DNA from: Mesostigma viride
Lineage: Eukaryota > Streptophyta > Mesostigmatophyceae > Mesostigmatales > Mesostigmataceae
Direction of reading: 5' to 3'
DNA length: 64,000 bases
Assembly: GCA_009746045.1 (NCBI GenBank)
Contig: RPFO01000715.1
Coordinates: 151,010-215,009 of the forward strand
How positions within the stretch are numbered: the stretch's first letter is position 1; each line of letters begins with the position of its first letter. A model generated the notes under the pieces. The model ran no database searches. It had not been told where the DNA came from and worked only from the letters and a program-made list of their open reading frames with translations. Shown here piece after piece: positions 43,628 through 55,656 of the stretch. The position numbers were made by a program, and so were the translations under genes.

Positions 43628-46540
43628 CCCTTAGTCCGCTGACCCATTTTTGGCACTTCCAGACCCCTAAAAAAAAAATCATAACTCACAGACCACAACT
43701 CCAAATACCCTCAACCAAGTTGCTGGGAACATTTAGACTTCCAGAGCTTTCAGAATATGCAATAATATCTTGAGTCCATAAAGTGGTTTGCAAGATATTC
43801 ACGGTCAAAGTTGGACAAAAGACGAACTTTTTCGCGCAAGAAAAAGTCTACCCCCACCTCAAATCTTTGGGATGGTTCTGAACCACAAATGCATGGCTGG
43901 GTTATTTAGATAGATAGTCCAGGGGTCCCCAACTGGGGGGGGTGCACTCAGAATTGGATTATAATGCTTATATCACGTTCATATAGGCACATGACTACGA
44001 GCAGCCAAAAATGGTATGTCAACCCCTTATGGCTTGTATGATGTTCTACACATGTTCTAGTGCCATAAACATGTTGTCATTGTCAAATAAACATGGTGTG
44101 CAATAACACTGTGTTATCTTGTCAAGCCTCTGGTGGCTCAACCATCACTCTAGGACCGGCAAAAATTGCCCTTGACCATGTTATGCCAGTGCGCCCAGCA
44201 GCCAGGCTCGGGATGCAGGTGCACCTTGCATCCACCACAAATTCTAGTGATGTTGCTCTTTTGTTTGCATGCAGCACATGTGTTTTTCATATCACTAACA
44301 CCGGGAGCATATGCGGCAGCCTCAGCGAACACAGCTGCAGGCGCTCCGTCTCCTGGTGACTGGCTCGCTAACTGGCTGGCGCTTAGCCTCCAGGTCCAGG
44401 GCATCTGCCTTTGCTAACAACTCCCTGGCCAGCTGTGCCCTAAATTCAAGCTGGCTAACGACAGCGTCCTTCCCCCGGCCTTACTAGCTGCTGATACTTG
44501 TAGGCTGTCACCACCACGAGGTTCAACAACCAGAAAAATGTACGCTGCCATGGGCGCCTGGTAACGAGTTCCATGTGGTAGTACGAAGCCACTTGATCAA
44601 ATCTGTCCACCCCGCTTTTGTGCTGATCATAGAAGTGCTTGATCTTGGGAATGTGCACGTCCTCGTAAGCACCCGTTGCCTTGTTCCAGCGCTTCTTCTT
44701 CAGTGTTGGAGGGGTCCCGGGCAGGGCTCGCGTGTCGTGATGAGTAAAAACGAACGACCTTGCTGTCGATGTACGTAAGGACAGTCACCACTTTGCCACC
44801 TGGCAATGCTAGCATGCGATGCAAGGTATTGCCACGCCTCAGCCCCTGTGCCTTTGCCTCCTGTTCAGTAATGTTGATGTCACCAGGGTAGCACGTCCTG
44901 CTCTTCCTCACAGTGCCCACAAAGGTGTAACCCTTCATGCCCAGCCACTCGACTAGCTTCACAGAACTAAAGAGGTTGTCAGCGACAATGGTGGAGGCAG
45001 GCTGCAAGACACCCTTGCAAGCGTGAACTAGGGCAGCCACCCAGCACGACCCGATACCACTAGCCAGCAGCGAAGAAATCCAGCTCCTCCTGGGTTGGGC
45101 AGCCTATCGGCCATATGCCACCACCGAGGTACGGGATGAAGTAAACAAGAATGCCATTGCTGCCACAGGCTAGAGCCCAATGCTTCACCCCCCAGCGACT
45201 CCGTGATGGCTTATCCTTGCAGTACAGTCTGCCTGATCTCGCACTTGGTCTTCTGAAACTGCATTGACTCATCGACTGTGACGACCCCGCTGGGCCGAAA
45301 CACCACTAGCAGCCGCTTCTGCACGCGCTCAATCATGACCCTTGCATACCACAACGGGTCATAGCCTTCTTCCCCCTTGGCTGGCCTGCTATCCGTGGGG
45401 TCCCTAACTGACAGGTTGCGAAGGATGTCTTGAAATCTGTTCAAAGTCATGATTAATTGCACTGACAGCTGCAAGGCCCACGTAAGGATCAGCACTCCAG
45501 TAGGGTGTATAGGCTCCATTTTGCCAGTGAATGGACATGGCGATGAGGCATGCAAAAAAGCGAAGGATATCACTTGCATAGGTCTTGGTCCATGCACGTC
45601 CAGCCTTGCCCTGCGCAGCGAGCTTGGCCAGACGCTGCTGAGCCTTGAGGTTGGTCCACTCGGCGATCTTGGTGATGAAAGACAACTCGAGCAGCAGAAG
45701 AAAAAGCCTGCTACAGAAAGCTTGGCGTAATTCTTCCACATTCTTGCAGCATGCACCGATGCCCTCTGCCTCAGTGGCCTCGATACAGTCTTCCGATTCC
45801 CAGGCGAACTCGGAGGCTTCTTGGTTGCCCCGGCCCTGCGCAGGCCTGCCCCGGCCATGGGAACGCCCCCTACCCCGGCCGCGAGACCCAGCAGGCCGGC
45901 CGCGCTTTGGTCGTGGCTCATCGTCCACGTCCTCGACACCATCATCTTCATCACCACCACTGCCGTGCTCACCACTAGTTATCTGCAGCACTCTCATCCG
46001 AAAGTTCGTCACTGCCTGCAGACAAATCTGACTGGCAGGAATCGGAACCATCGCCTGCCCCACGAAAACTTCGGCTGGGCACCCTGCTCTGCCCACCACT
46101 TTTCGACCTGGGCGAGCGGATACCAGATATCCTTGCCATCATCCTTGAAATGGAGGCAGAATCTATACTTAGCATGGCCTCCTGAGTACACGATATCGGT
46201 CACACAGCCTGCGTAAGTGTCCGTAGTGTTAAATTCCTTTCCGTCAACGCGCAAAACTCGCCCTAGCCACGTTTTTTTGAGCGCATCCGCCATATCCGCG
46301 CGCGCGTTTGGTCGAAAAATTCCGGCCAAAAGTCACGTGACCCCCTATGATTACAGCCCTATAATTACCAGGCTATGGCGGATTTACCCCCCAAACCTAT
46401 GCATCACCTTCGTCCCTAAGTGTTCCCGGACCCACCGGACCACTGACATCCGTCACAAGTGGCGCGGCGCTCTCGGCGCGGCGCGAAATTCGACCATTCG
46501 TCAACCCCCCCGACAGGTCGGGGGTTTAGCGGACTAAGGG
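43628..46540 (-). mobile_element. piggyBac transposon within a TTAA tract
   Basis: Ends CCCTTAGTCCGCT / AGCGGACTAAGGG are flanked by TTAA (43,624-43,627 and 46,541-46,544), and the flanks are themselves TTAA repeats. It encodes a minus-strand piggyBac transposase in several frames. Length 2,913 bp. Confidence 0.9.
44150..46329 (-). pseudogene. piggyBac transposase (frame-broken or intron-containing)
   Basis: The enzyme cuts at TTAA and moves the element by a DDD catalytic core. In order on the minus strand: N-terminal region from the Met at 46,329 (MADALKKTWLGRVLRVDG); acidic Ser/Asp segment (SDLSAGSDELSDESAADN, 46,000-45,975); RG-rich basic segment (RPKRGRPAGSRGRGRGRSHG); the domain start (TKTYASDILRFFACLIAMSI). 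Then MTLNRFQDILRNLSVRDP and the first Asp in VTVDESMQF (near 45,260); KPSRSRWGVKHWALACGSNG; the second Asp in IVADNLFSSVKLVEWL; the third in SGVDRFDQVASYYHMELV; and a C-terminal Cys/His domain (CAACKQKSNITRICGGC, CWAHWHN). These lie in at least five frames, so the copy is probably dead unless introns explain the switches. Confidence 0.85.
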
Positions 46541-46544
46541 TTAA

Positions 46545-48480
46545 TTAATTAATTAAGTAATTAGGGTGGTCCCACGCGGAATGGGGTAGATTTTTGCAAG
46601 AAAAAAACGCTAGTTTCAATCGTCCGAAAACCGGACATTGCGCCGAAATTCTTGCCGAATTTTTTGCAGCCGAGCGAATTTTCCGCCGGCCGGACTTTGC
46701 GCCAGTTTTATTTAACTTGACCTTTTCCTGCTGTCGCGTGCACTTTGTCCCATGCCTCAGGGACTGAAATTTTTGTAGCGGAAACGTTTTGGCCGTCACT
46801 TCCTTTTGCGCCAAGTGTTGGACTAGAAAATTCGTAACAGAAACTTTTTGGCAGTTGGCGTCACTTCCTTTCGTTCGACTGAAAATTCTCTGAAATTCGC
46901 TGAATTCGTACCGTAGCCTAATTTTTAATACCTCGAAGTGACGGGGCACTTAAAAATTTGCCCACAAGTACACTTGGCAGCGCGCTCACTGGGAAAAATT
47001 GTACAGCCGCTCGGCGGGCCACTTCAAAATTCGTGCGTGGCCTGCACTAATACAATTCGTCTCCATGGCCTGCTAGCAGCTTTTTACTATCAATTCAGGG
47101 AATCAACAAACTCTAAAAAAAGTTTGATGGAATCGTATATATATTTGCATGTACTAATTGACAAGGCAATGTGCCTACAAAAAGGTGCGGGGACAACCTG
47201 ATGACGGAAATTGTCGAAGTCTTTCAGACTACTACCGTTCCTGCTATCGCGTGCACTTCAGTTCGTCCGTTGCCTATATCATTTACATAACTTAAATAAT
47301 AAAATCAAGGTCGCGCTGCAAAAAGAGGCTTCACAACAACCATCACCAACAATACTAGGATCAGAATACTAGGAAGAAACCTGATGGCTCTATCTTGACC
47401 GCATAGAATAGTAATTCCCTCAATTCAACAAAAAACGACTCACCTTTACTCACCCTCGTTCCGGGCCACCTCTTGCTCCTTCATCTCGTGCGTGAACCAT
47501 GCACCGCAAACATTGACTAGGTGTGCTTTGAAAGAAACCGAGCATACATGTCAAAGTGTAGAAAATACATGTCAAAGTGCGCCCCTTCGAACAACAGCAG
47601 CAAAATTATAACCCCTGTTGCCGCGGCCCATCCCGTCACATGTGACTTCAAGACGTCCCTCATTTGCGACGAGTATTGCAAAGTAGTGTCGTAATCCATC
47701 GATGTGTCTGTAATCTGGGGGCCAATTGTTCGCAAGGATAGGTGGCAATTAGTAATGAAGGAGACCACCCCCAAGCCAGTGGGGGCTCCGCGTGTGACAC
47801 CCCCAAGCCGGTGGGAGGCATTCACAGTACCCCAGATTCGGGCCGTGGTGCCCACATACCCCTGTCACTAGGACTTCGATAATAAGCGCCATCCATCCCA
47901 TCACACTCGACTGTACTGAGTCGGCTTATCAAGGAGACAACCAGCGCAGGTATATATTTCCGAATTCAACTCCAATTGGAATACTTGCACAAAGCGAAAC
48001 GAAAATAATTGCAATTGAGGACTCTCTGCAGCTAGACCCTCGCCCACTTGCTCAACATCGATTCTACCATATGGTGTGTGCAACTTCACACTTAACCTCC
48101 CCGTTCTCAACATGCGTGCCTCAACTCCCCCTTCCGTTGGGTTATACCAAACAAACAAAGAATTATTAAGTTGCGCAGCAAGTTCAAGAGTTGTTCGTTA
48201 ACAAAAAAAACAAGCTACTAATTATTTATTTGCACGGGCACAGTAGCACTTGCAGCTAATAAAACGCTATCGTCTAATTCCGAAGGGCCTTTCGGCTAAA
48301 TCAAAATTAACGATGCGGGCAGTGTGGCCGGAGCTGGAGACCTAACGGACATGACAGACCCCTAATGCGTCTGAGGGGACGCACGAGGAGGCAAGGCTGG
48401 AACGTCCTCTGGAACCTTCCCCACCTAATCCGGAGATCCCGGGGGGCTCACTGTTTGCGGTGAAACATTGGTGGCCTTGG
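46545..48480. other. Mostly non-coding; dispersed repeat at 47,755-47,960
   Basis: A 134-codon minus ORF (46,545-46,949) crosses an imperfect ~75-bp duplication (CGTCACTTCCTTTTGCGCC / GCGTCACTTCCTTTCGTTC) and has no known domain. 47,765-47,875 (CCCCCAAGCCAGTGGGGGC; ATTCGGGCCGTGGTG) matches 20,785-20,885, and ATCAAGGAGACAACCAGCGC at 47,928 matches 10,288 and 27,787 (inverted). Confidence 0.55.
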
Positions 48481-48594
48481 CCTTTGAATAATAGGACGCA
48501 TCGTTCCAAGACATCTGCAGCAAATGATACAAAGCCATGGAGCAATTTCGAAAGTATCCGTAAGAATCATGTAGACCTGAGAAACAATTTTTTC

Positions 48595-49235
48595 GCAACC
48601 TCCAAGTTGGGAGGGGTCTCGCTGCAGCTAGACCCTTCCGTGAACGCAAAAAATAAACATCGAATAACTGGGAGGTCTTCCTGCAGCTAGACCCCTCAAA
48701 TCATACAAAGATGAAACATTGAAGTTGGGAGGGGTCTAGCTGCAGCTAGACCCTTACAGGAATGCGAAAAAACAACCAATAATTGGGAGGGTCTACCTGC
48801 AGCTATACCCTTACATGCAATCAAAAAGGATGAAACCTTGGAAGTTGGGAGGGGTCTAGCTGCAGCTAGACCCTTACAGGAATGCGAAAAAACAACCAAT
48901 AATTGGGAGGGTCTACCTGCAGCTAGACCCTTACATGCAATCAAAAAGGATGAAACCTTGGAAGTTGGGAGGGGTCTAGCTGCAGCTAGACCCTTACAGG
49001 AATGCGAAAAAACAACCAATAATTGGGAGGGTCTACCTGCAGCTAGACCCTTACATGCAATCAAAAAGGATGAAACCTTGGAAGTTGGGTGGGGTCTAGC
49101 TGCAGCTAGACCCTTACAGGAATGCGAAAAAACAACCAATAATTGGGAGGGTCTACCTGCAGCTAGACCCTTACAAGCAATCAAAAAGGATGAAACCTTG
49201 GAAGTTGGGAGGGGTCTCTCTGCAGGTAGACCCTT
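48595..49235. repeat. Left outer array: 120-bp units with a perfect 22-bp palindrome
   Basis: Units start GAAGTTGGGAGGGGTC at 48,721, 48,841, 48,961, 49,081 and 49,201, exactly 120 bp apart. Each has two half-units centred on GTCTAGCTGCAGCTAGAC extended by GG and CC (one half often has GTCTACCTGCAGCTAGAC). Because 120 is divisible by three, both strands stay open and yield repetitive ORFs. Confidence 0.92.
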
Positions 49236-49309
49236 CAACGAAGGCAAGAATTCTATCACAAATTCATGGGAGCAGATCTGAAGAGAGACCTAATCCAATC
49301 ATGTGAGGA

Positions 49310-50425
49310 CTGGCATGGGTGTGTCGCATGCGTGCGTGGGTGTGGTGGATGCGTGCGTGTGGTGGGTGGCTGCCATGGCGTGCGTGGGTGTGGTGGATGC
49401 GTGGCATGCGTGCGTGGGTGCGGTGGAAGGCTGGCATGCGTGCGCGGGTGGGCTAGCATGCGTGCGTGAGTGTGGTGGTGGGCTGGCATGCGTGCGTGGA
49501 TGTGGTGGGTGCCTGGCATGTGTGCGTGGGTGTGGTGGGTGCCTGGCATGCGTGCCTGGTTGTGGTGGGTGGCTGGCATGCGTGCGTGAATGTGGTGGTG
49601 GGCTAGCATGCGTGCGTGGGTGTGGTGGTGGGCTGGCATGCGTGCGTGGGTGTGGTGGATGGCTGGCATGCGTGCGTGGGTGTGGTGGATGCGTGGCATG
49701 CGTGCATGGGTGCGGTGGATGGCTGGCATGCGTGCGCGGGTGGGCTAGCATGCGTGCGTGAGTGTGGTGGTGGGCTGGCATGCGTGAGTGGATGTGTTGG
49801 GTGCCTGGCATGTGTGCGTGGGTGTGTTGGGTGCCTGGCATGCGTGCCTGGTTGTGGTGGGTGGCTGGGATGCGTGCGTGAATGTGGTGGTGGGCTAGCA
49901 TGCGTGCGTGGGTGTGGTGGTGGGCTGGCATGCGTGCGTGGGTGTGGTGGATGGCTGGCATGCGTGCGTGGGTGTGGTGGATGGGTGGCATGCGTGCATG
50001 GGTGTGGTGGGTGGCTGGCATGCGTGCGTGGGTGGCTGGCATGCATGCGTGGATGTGGTGTTGGGCTGGCATGCGTGCGTGGGTGTGGTGGTGGGCTGGC
50101 ATGCGCGCGTGGGTGTGTTGGATGGCTGGCATGCGTGCATGGGTGTAATGGATGGCTGGCATGCGTGTGTGGGTGTGGTGGTGGGCTGGCATGCGTGCGT
50201 GGGTGTGGTGGGTGGCTGGCATGCGTGCGTGGGTGTGGTGGGTGGCTGGCATGCGTGCGTGGGTGTGGTGGGTGGCTGGCATGCGTGCGTGGGGTGGTGG
50301 GTGGCTGGCATGCGTGCGTGGGTGTGGTGGGTGGCTGGCATGCGTGTGTGGGTGTGGTGGGTGGCTGGCATGCGTGCGTGGGTGTGTTGGATGGGTGGCA
50401 TGCGTGCCTGGGTGTGTTGGGGGGG
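49310..50425. repeat. Left minisatellite, ~30-bp unit
   Basis: About 37 units of TGCGTGCGTGGGTGTGGTGG plus ATGGCTGGCA with point changes and small length variants. Confidence 0.92.
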
Positions 50426-50780
50426 CTGGCGTTTATATACTGAGAATAATATAGTTTTAAAAAGGACATATAGTTACCAAACATAATATATAATAGCTAT
50501 TAATCGTTGCCTATCCAAAGTTGCATGCAGTAAGTGCAACAGCCAAAATATGCCAACAAATCAGTTGATGGGAATTTCATAAAACTTACAATCGAAATAC
50601 AACAGACCCCAGTTAGAAGAACGAAGGAATATCTGCGTGACAGGGAATAACGCACCAGAGATGCTCGGTAAGCGTTGCTGACCGAAACACAACGGAAAAA
50701 CACTGCCCGGTTGCTGGTAAGAGAATAAAAAGGCGTTGTCCATAATCGAAATACATAAACAAAGAGCGGGAGTCATACCT
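50426..50780. other. Left-arm-specific segment of the palindrome
   Basis: About 355 bp between minisatellite and inner arm have no counterpart on the right, where the minisatellite directly joins CACTTCCCGCATGCC. The words GTTGCTGACCGAAACACAAC resemble GTTGCTGACGGAAACACACC of the arm, so it may be a rearranged partial copy. Confidence 0.6.
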
Positions 50781-52384
50781 GCCTTGCGGGAAGTGACGCA
50801 ACGAATGTTATGGCCGAGCAAACTGGGCCTCCTTTCCCGTTGCTGACGGAAACACACCTCAAACAGACGGCCTCGAAGCATGGTAATGCATGCAACGACG
50901 TTCAAAAGCGTCCCAAATCGAAATAAAACGAAACCGAGCGCAAAATACAGTGGAATATATGCATATCGGAATATATGCATGGCGGGGCATGATGTATTGG
51001 AAAAGCCTGGTTGCCTTCGTATCCGCTCCTGACGTGAACAAATGGAAAGAGACCGCCTGGAAGCCAACATATGCAGGCGACACCGTTCCAAAGCCCAGAA
51101 AACAAAAATGCAGCTTACCCAGGCGTCATTCCGGGTGCCACCGTCTTACCCTGACAGTCGTCATCCCAGCAACCTCTCCAAGAGCTTACGGCCCCCACAG
51201 TCCAGGAGCTTGCATGACCCATCATTACGTACCTAAGCATCGGTGATTTTAAAACCGCGCTCCTAAGCGCACAAAAAGAGAGCTAGCTTTCCCAACGGCA
51301 TGACGAACTGAACACTTTCCTATCGACAGCCATACCGTAATCCCGTGGCCATTTGCAGCGTGATGCAATTAGGGTTGGGTAGGTAATAGGTAGGCTGCTG
51401 GTTTTTGTTAGAATTGTGATGTGCATCATTTTGTTGGGCCCGTGGGCCACAATCATCGCCGTCAACGGCTCAACGCTGCGCTTTGAGTTTTTACGTGTGA
51501 ACCGTCAGCCCTCGAGTGTCGTCCAATCTTCTTGCTCGGTTACTAATAATGTCGTATTCCAAAGGAACACTAGTAATGAAAACGGTCGCAAAGCGTACGG
51601 CTGTAAAAGGGTAGAAAACGGTAACGTGGCATCCTCGCAGTCGCCGGAAAGTGGAAGCGCGGCGCCGATGGCAATCGTCTCGACCAAATTTTTCGAAACC
51701 GAGAAAGCAGATTGGACGACACTTGAAGGCTGACGTCCACACGTGAAGACCCACCAGAGCGCAGCGTTGAGCCGTTGACGGCGATGTGGCCCACGGGCCC
51801 AGCAAAATAATGCACATCAATTGCATCGCGTCGCAAATGGCCGCTGGACAAATGGTATGGCTGTCGACAGCGACGTGCTCAGTTGGTCATGTTTGTTACA
51901 GGAAAGCTAGTGGTATTCTTGTACGCTTAGAAGCGTGGTTTTAAAGTCACCGATGCTGAGGTACGTTATGATGGGTCATGGAAACTCCTGGACTGTGGGG
52001 GCCGTAAGCTCTGCTAGAGGTTGCTAGGATGACGACTGTCAGGGTAAGATGGTGGCACCCGGAATGACGCCTGGGTAAGCTCTGTTCGTGTTTGCTGGGC
52101 TTCGGAACAGTGGCGCATGCATATGTTGGCTTCCAGGCGGTCTCTTTCCATTTGTTCACGTCAGGAGCGGATACGGAGGCAACCAGGCTTTTCCAATACA
52201 TCATGTCCCGCCATGCATGTATTCTACCGGCTTTAGCGCTCGGTTTCTTTTCATGTCGATCTGGGACGCTTTTGAACGTCGTTGCATTCATTACTATGCT
52301 TTGAGGCCGTCTGTTTGAATTGTATTTCCGTCAGCCACGGGCAAGGAGGCCCAGTTTGCTCGGCCATAACATTCGTTGCGTCAC

Positions 52385-53575
52385 TTCCCGCATGCCACGC
52401 ATCCACCACCACACCCACGCACACATGCCACCCATCCGACACACCCACGCACGCATGCCACCCATCCAACACACCCACGCACGCATGCCACCCATCCAAC
52501 ACACCCACGCACGCATGCCAGCCACCCACCACACCCACGCACGCATGCCAGCCACCCACCACACCCATGCACGCATGCCAGCCACCCACCACACCCACGC
52601 ACGTATGCCAGCCACCCACCACACCCACGCACACATCCACCACACCCACGCACGCAAGCCAGCCATCCACCACACCCACGCACGCAGGCCAGCCACCCAC
52701 CACACCCACGCACGCATGCTACCCATCCAACACACCCACGCACGCATGCCAGCCCACCACCACACCCACGCACGCATGCCAGCCATCCACCACACCCACG
52801 CACGCATGCCATGCATCCACCACCACACCCACGCACACAGGCCTGCCAGCCACCACACACACCCCACGCATGCATGCCAGCCCACCACCACACGCACGCA
52901 TGCCAGCCCACCACCACACCCACACAGGCATGCCACGCATCCACCACACCCACGCACGCATGCCAGCCACCCACCACACCCATGCACGCATCCACCACAC
53001 CCACGCACGCATGGCAGCCATCCACCACACCCACGCACGCAAGCATGCCACCCACCACACCCATGCACGCATGCCAGCCACCCGCGACACCCACGCACGT
53101 ATGCTAGCCCACCACCACACCCACACATGCATGCCAGCCATTCACCACACCCACGCACGCATGCCAGCCATCCACCACACCCACGCACGCATGCTAGCCC
53201 ACCACCACATTCACGCACGCATGCCAGCCACCCACCACACCCACGCACGCATGCCAGCCACCCCAGACACCCACGCACGCAGGCCAGCCCACCACCACAT
53301 CCACGCGCGCATGCTAGCCCACCACCACATTCACGCACGCATGCCAGCCACCCACCACACCCACGCACGCAGGCCAGCCACCCATCACACCCATGCACGC
53401 ATGCCAGGCACCCACCACACCCACGCACGCATGCCACCCACCCACCACACCCACGCACGCATGCCAGCCACCCACCACACCCACGCACACATGCTAGCCC
53501 ACCACCACACCCACGCACACATGCCCACCACACCCACGCATCCCACCCAGCACACCCACGCCAGTCCTTGCATGT
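52385..53575. repeat. Right minisatellite, inverted copy
   Basis: Units read CACACCCACGCACGCATGCC plus AGCCACCCAC, the complement of the left array, in about 40 copies. Confidence 0.92.
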
Positions 53576-53639
53576 TTGGCAAGGGTCTCTTTGCAGAGAG
53601 ACGATGTTACTCATTTGTGATAAAGTTCTCGAATTCCTG

Positions 53640-54150
53640 TAAGGGTCTAGCTGCAGCTAGACCCCTCCCAACTTCCCAGGTTTCATCCTTTTTGATTGCA
53701 TGTAAGGGTCTAGCTGCAGGTAGACCCTCCCAATTATTGGTTGTTTTTTCGCATTCTTGTAAGGGTCTAGCTGCAGCTAGACCCCTCCCAACTTCCCTGG
53801 TTTCATCCTTTTTGATTGCATGTAAGGGTCTAGCTGCAGGTAGACCCTCCCAATTATTGGTTGTTTTTTCGCATTCCTGTAAGGGTCTAGCTGCAGCTAG
53901 ACCCCACCCAACTTCCAAGGTTTCATCCTTTTTGATTGCATGTAAGGGTCTAGCTGCAGGTAGACCCTCCCAATTATTGGTTGTTTTTTCGCATTCCTGT
54001 AAGGGTCTAGCTGCAGCTAGACCCCTCCCAACTTCAATGTTTCATCTTTGTATGATTTGAGGGGTCTAGTTGCAGGAAGACCTCCCACTTATTCGATGTT
54101 TATTTTTTGCGTTCACGGAAGGGTCTAGCTGCAGCGAGACCCCTCCCCAA
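53640..54150. repeat. Right outer array, inverted copy
   Basis: Four 120-bp units (53,641, 53,761, 53,881, 54,001) in inverse orientation to 48,595-49,235, with diverged terminal units that also match the left end. Confidence 0.92.
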
Positions 54151-54270
54151 TTCGAGGTTGTGAAACATGCTTTTGTGCGGGGGTACTTGATTCGTCGAAT
54201 ACTTTCGAAATGCCTCCGTTGCTTTGCATCATTTTTTGTAAATGTTTTCGAGCGACGCGTCGTAGACTAC

Positions 54271-54961
54271 AGGTGCTTGACGACGGTATGCGTGACTGTG
54301 TTTTTGTTGTGTTATGTGCAGCCCGAGACATTGACGGTAATGAAACTTTTGAAGGGTGAGGCGGGCTATTAAGTGGATAAGGCCATAATCCGCTTGCCAT
54401 ACTGGGCGTCCCCAACATCTACTGCTCCAACCTAGGGCCATTGCTGGTACTTTTGACGTCATGAAAGCAGCGTTTTGGACTAGTGGAATATGATTTTACA
54501 GCATAAAAAGTCCATTTTATCATGAATGAACATGGCCAACAACCCCAAGTGCCCCTAAATTTCTCAATATTTGTAGAGAAATGCTACTTCTCATAATTAA
54601 AACCTGCACAAATGCACAATTTGGGGCATGCATGTGAAAGTTTGAAGTACAAATTCACAATGAGGTTTTACATTTTTCAATTATTAATGGTATCTCATTC
54701 TTCAATCAATCAATTTGCAATCGTCCAAACAATTTATTCATTTCATACATGTCCGAATATGTTGAAAGAACACATGCAAGTGCTCAATCAGCGTGGACCC
54801 CCTTGGACGCGCCCCACCATATATACATTGGACACGTCACCCCAACTACTAAACTGCCCAAAGTCACGGTAACTGATCCAACTACTATGTACATCTGCAT
54901 TTCTCCACGTTGCGGTGGGCAATTACGTGCAAAACGCGATTTCGTGCAAAGTCCTCGCCCA
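54271..54961. other. Downstream of the multi-exon gene, no coding region
   Basis: AT-rich sequence, in part probably the 3' untranslated region of the minus-strand gene ending at 54,962. No clear polyadenylation signal can be assigned. Confidence 0.5.
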
Positions 54962-55656
54962 TCATCGCTTGCCAGGTCGATATGAAGGAATGTTGTCCCA
55001 GCTGGCGCCTTCCTTCAGGAGAGTAACATGTTCTCTAGCGAACTTCAGAGGGAAACGAAACTTTTGCTCGCACTCATTACTCCAACCGAGGTCGTGCCCT
55101 TCATCAAACCATCTGAACACCACCTTCTCCCTCTCTTTGCCCAGGAGGGTGCCAAAGAGCGGAAAATCTTCCTTCTTGGGGTACTTGTGCTCCCAGTTTA
55201 TGCACACCTCGTCTACCCATTTCGAACTCCAACCTCCGCGACTCAGTTTCGCGCCATCCATAAAGCGCATCCGGACGTCCGGCCGAACGTCCCTGATTCG
55301 GTTTTCGGCCGTCGCATCTCTGCCCTGACCACCACCCTTCTGCGGCTGTGCAGGTTCGTCGGCACCCTCCGTCTCCTGCCCCGCCCCTCGCCTGCCCCCT
55401 CCCCGACGTTTTGCCTTCTGCCCCTGCGCAGCCGCCGCCTCTGCCATCAACTCTTCGTACGTTTTTTCTGGCTGACCGCACGGTAAGGCTGGTGCGTGAG
55501 TTGGTGCGTTGGGTGGGAGCTCGTCCCCTCCCGCCCCCGGTTGTGCAACTGGTTCGCCGACCGCGGCCTGGCCAACAACACGGCCGGCCTCTCTGGACAC
55601 AGTCCCAGACGCGGATCCACGGGGAAACCGAACTGGAGTTTCTTCTTCGCCTTTCC
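54962..55656 (-). CDS. Last exon (E10) of the multi-exon gene
   Basis: The acceptor is GTGCTTACGTGCAG; the previous exon supplies the first base of the Gly codon, giving HSAG then KGEEETPVRFPRG in phase. The exon is Gly/Ala/Pro-rich first, with basic KAKRRGGGRRGAGQE. It ends in a compact globular part: RFMDGAKLSRGGWSSKWVDE, FPLFGTLLGKEREKVVFRWF, and CEQKFRFPLKFAREHVTLLK. It stops at 54,962 after GKR. The W/F-rich end could be a small domain of unknown role. Confidence 0.65.

Larger units (their letters stand above)
48500..54270. mobile_element. Giant imperfect palindrome, foldback-like element
   Basis: Each component on the left recurs inverted on the right in mirrored order: outer 120-bp array (48,595-49,235 / 53,640-54,150), 30-bp minisatellite (49,310-50,425 / 52,385-53,575), unique arm (50,785-51,520 / 51,725-52,385). 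The loop is about 51,535-51,710. Matching pairs include 50,798 (AGTGACGCAACGAATGTTAT) with 52,363-52,382, and 51,436 (GGGCCCGTGGGCCAC) with 51,786-51,802. Outermost similarity fades near 48,500 and 54,270; no TSD is established. Long inverted repeats built of tandem arrays are the hallmark of foldback elements. ORFs crossing it are not considered genes. Confidence 0.8.

Noticed and set aside
48595-49235. CRISPR-like look of regularly spaced palindromic repeats
   Set aside because: Spacers are themselves repeats, the unit is 120 bp, the DNA is eukaryotic and no cas genes are present.
48696-49281. Repetitive ORFs on both strands (KGLAAARPLP-type proteins), also 53,607-54,060
   Set aside because: They exist because the 120-bp unit is divisible by three and lacks stops; the mirrored arrays produce them on both strands.
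49299-53642. Long His/Pro/Thr- or Trp/Val/Gly-rich ORFs (up to 592 codons)
   Set aside because: Translations of the 30-bp minisatellite in every frame and strand; no start context, domain or codon bias.
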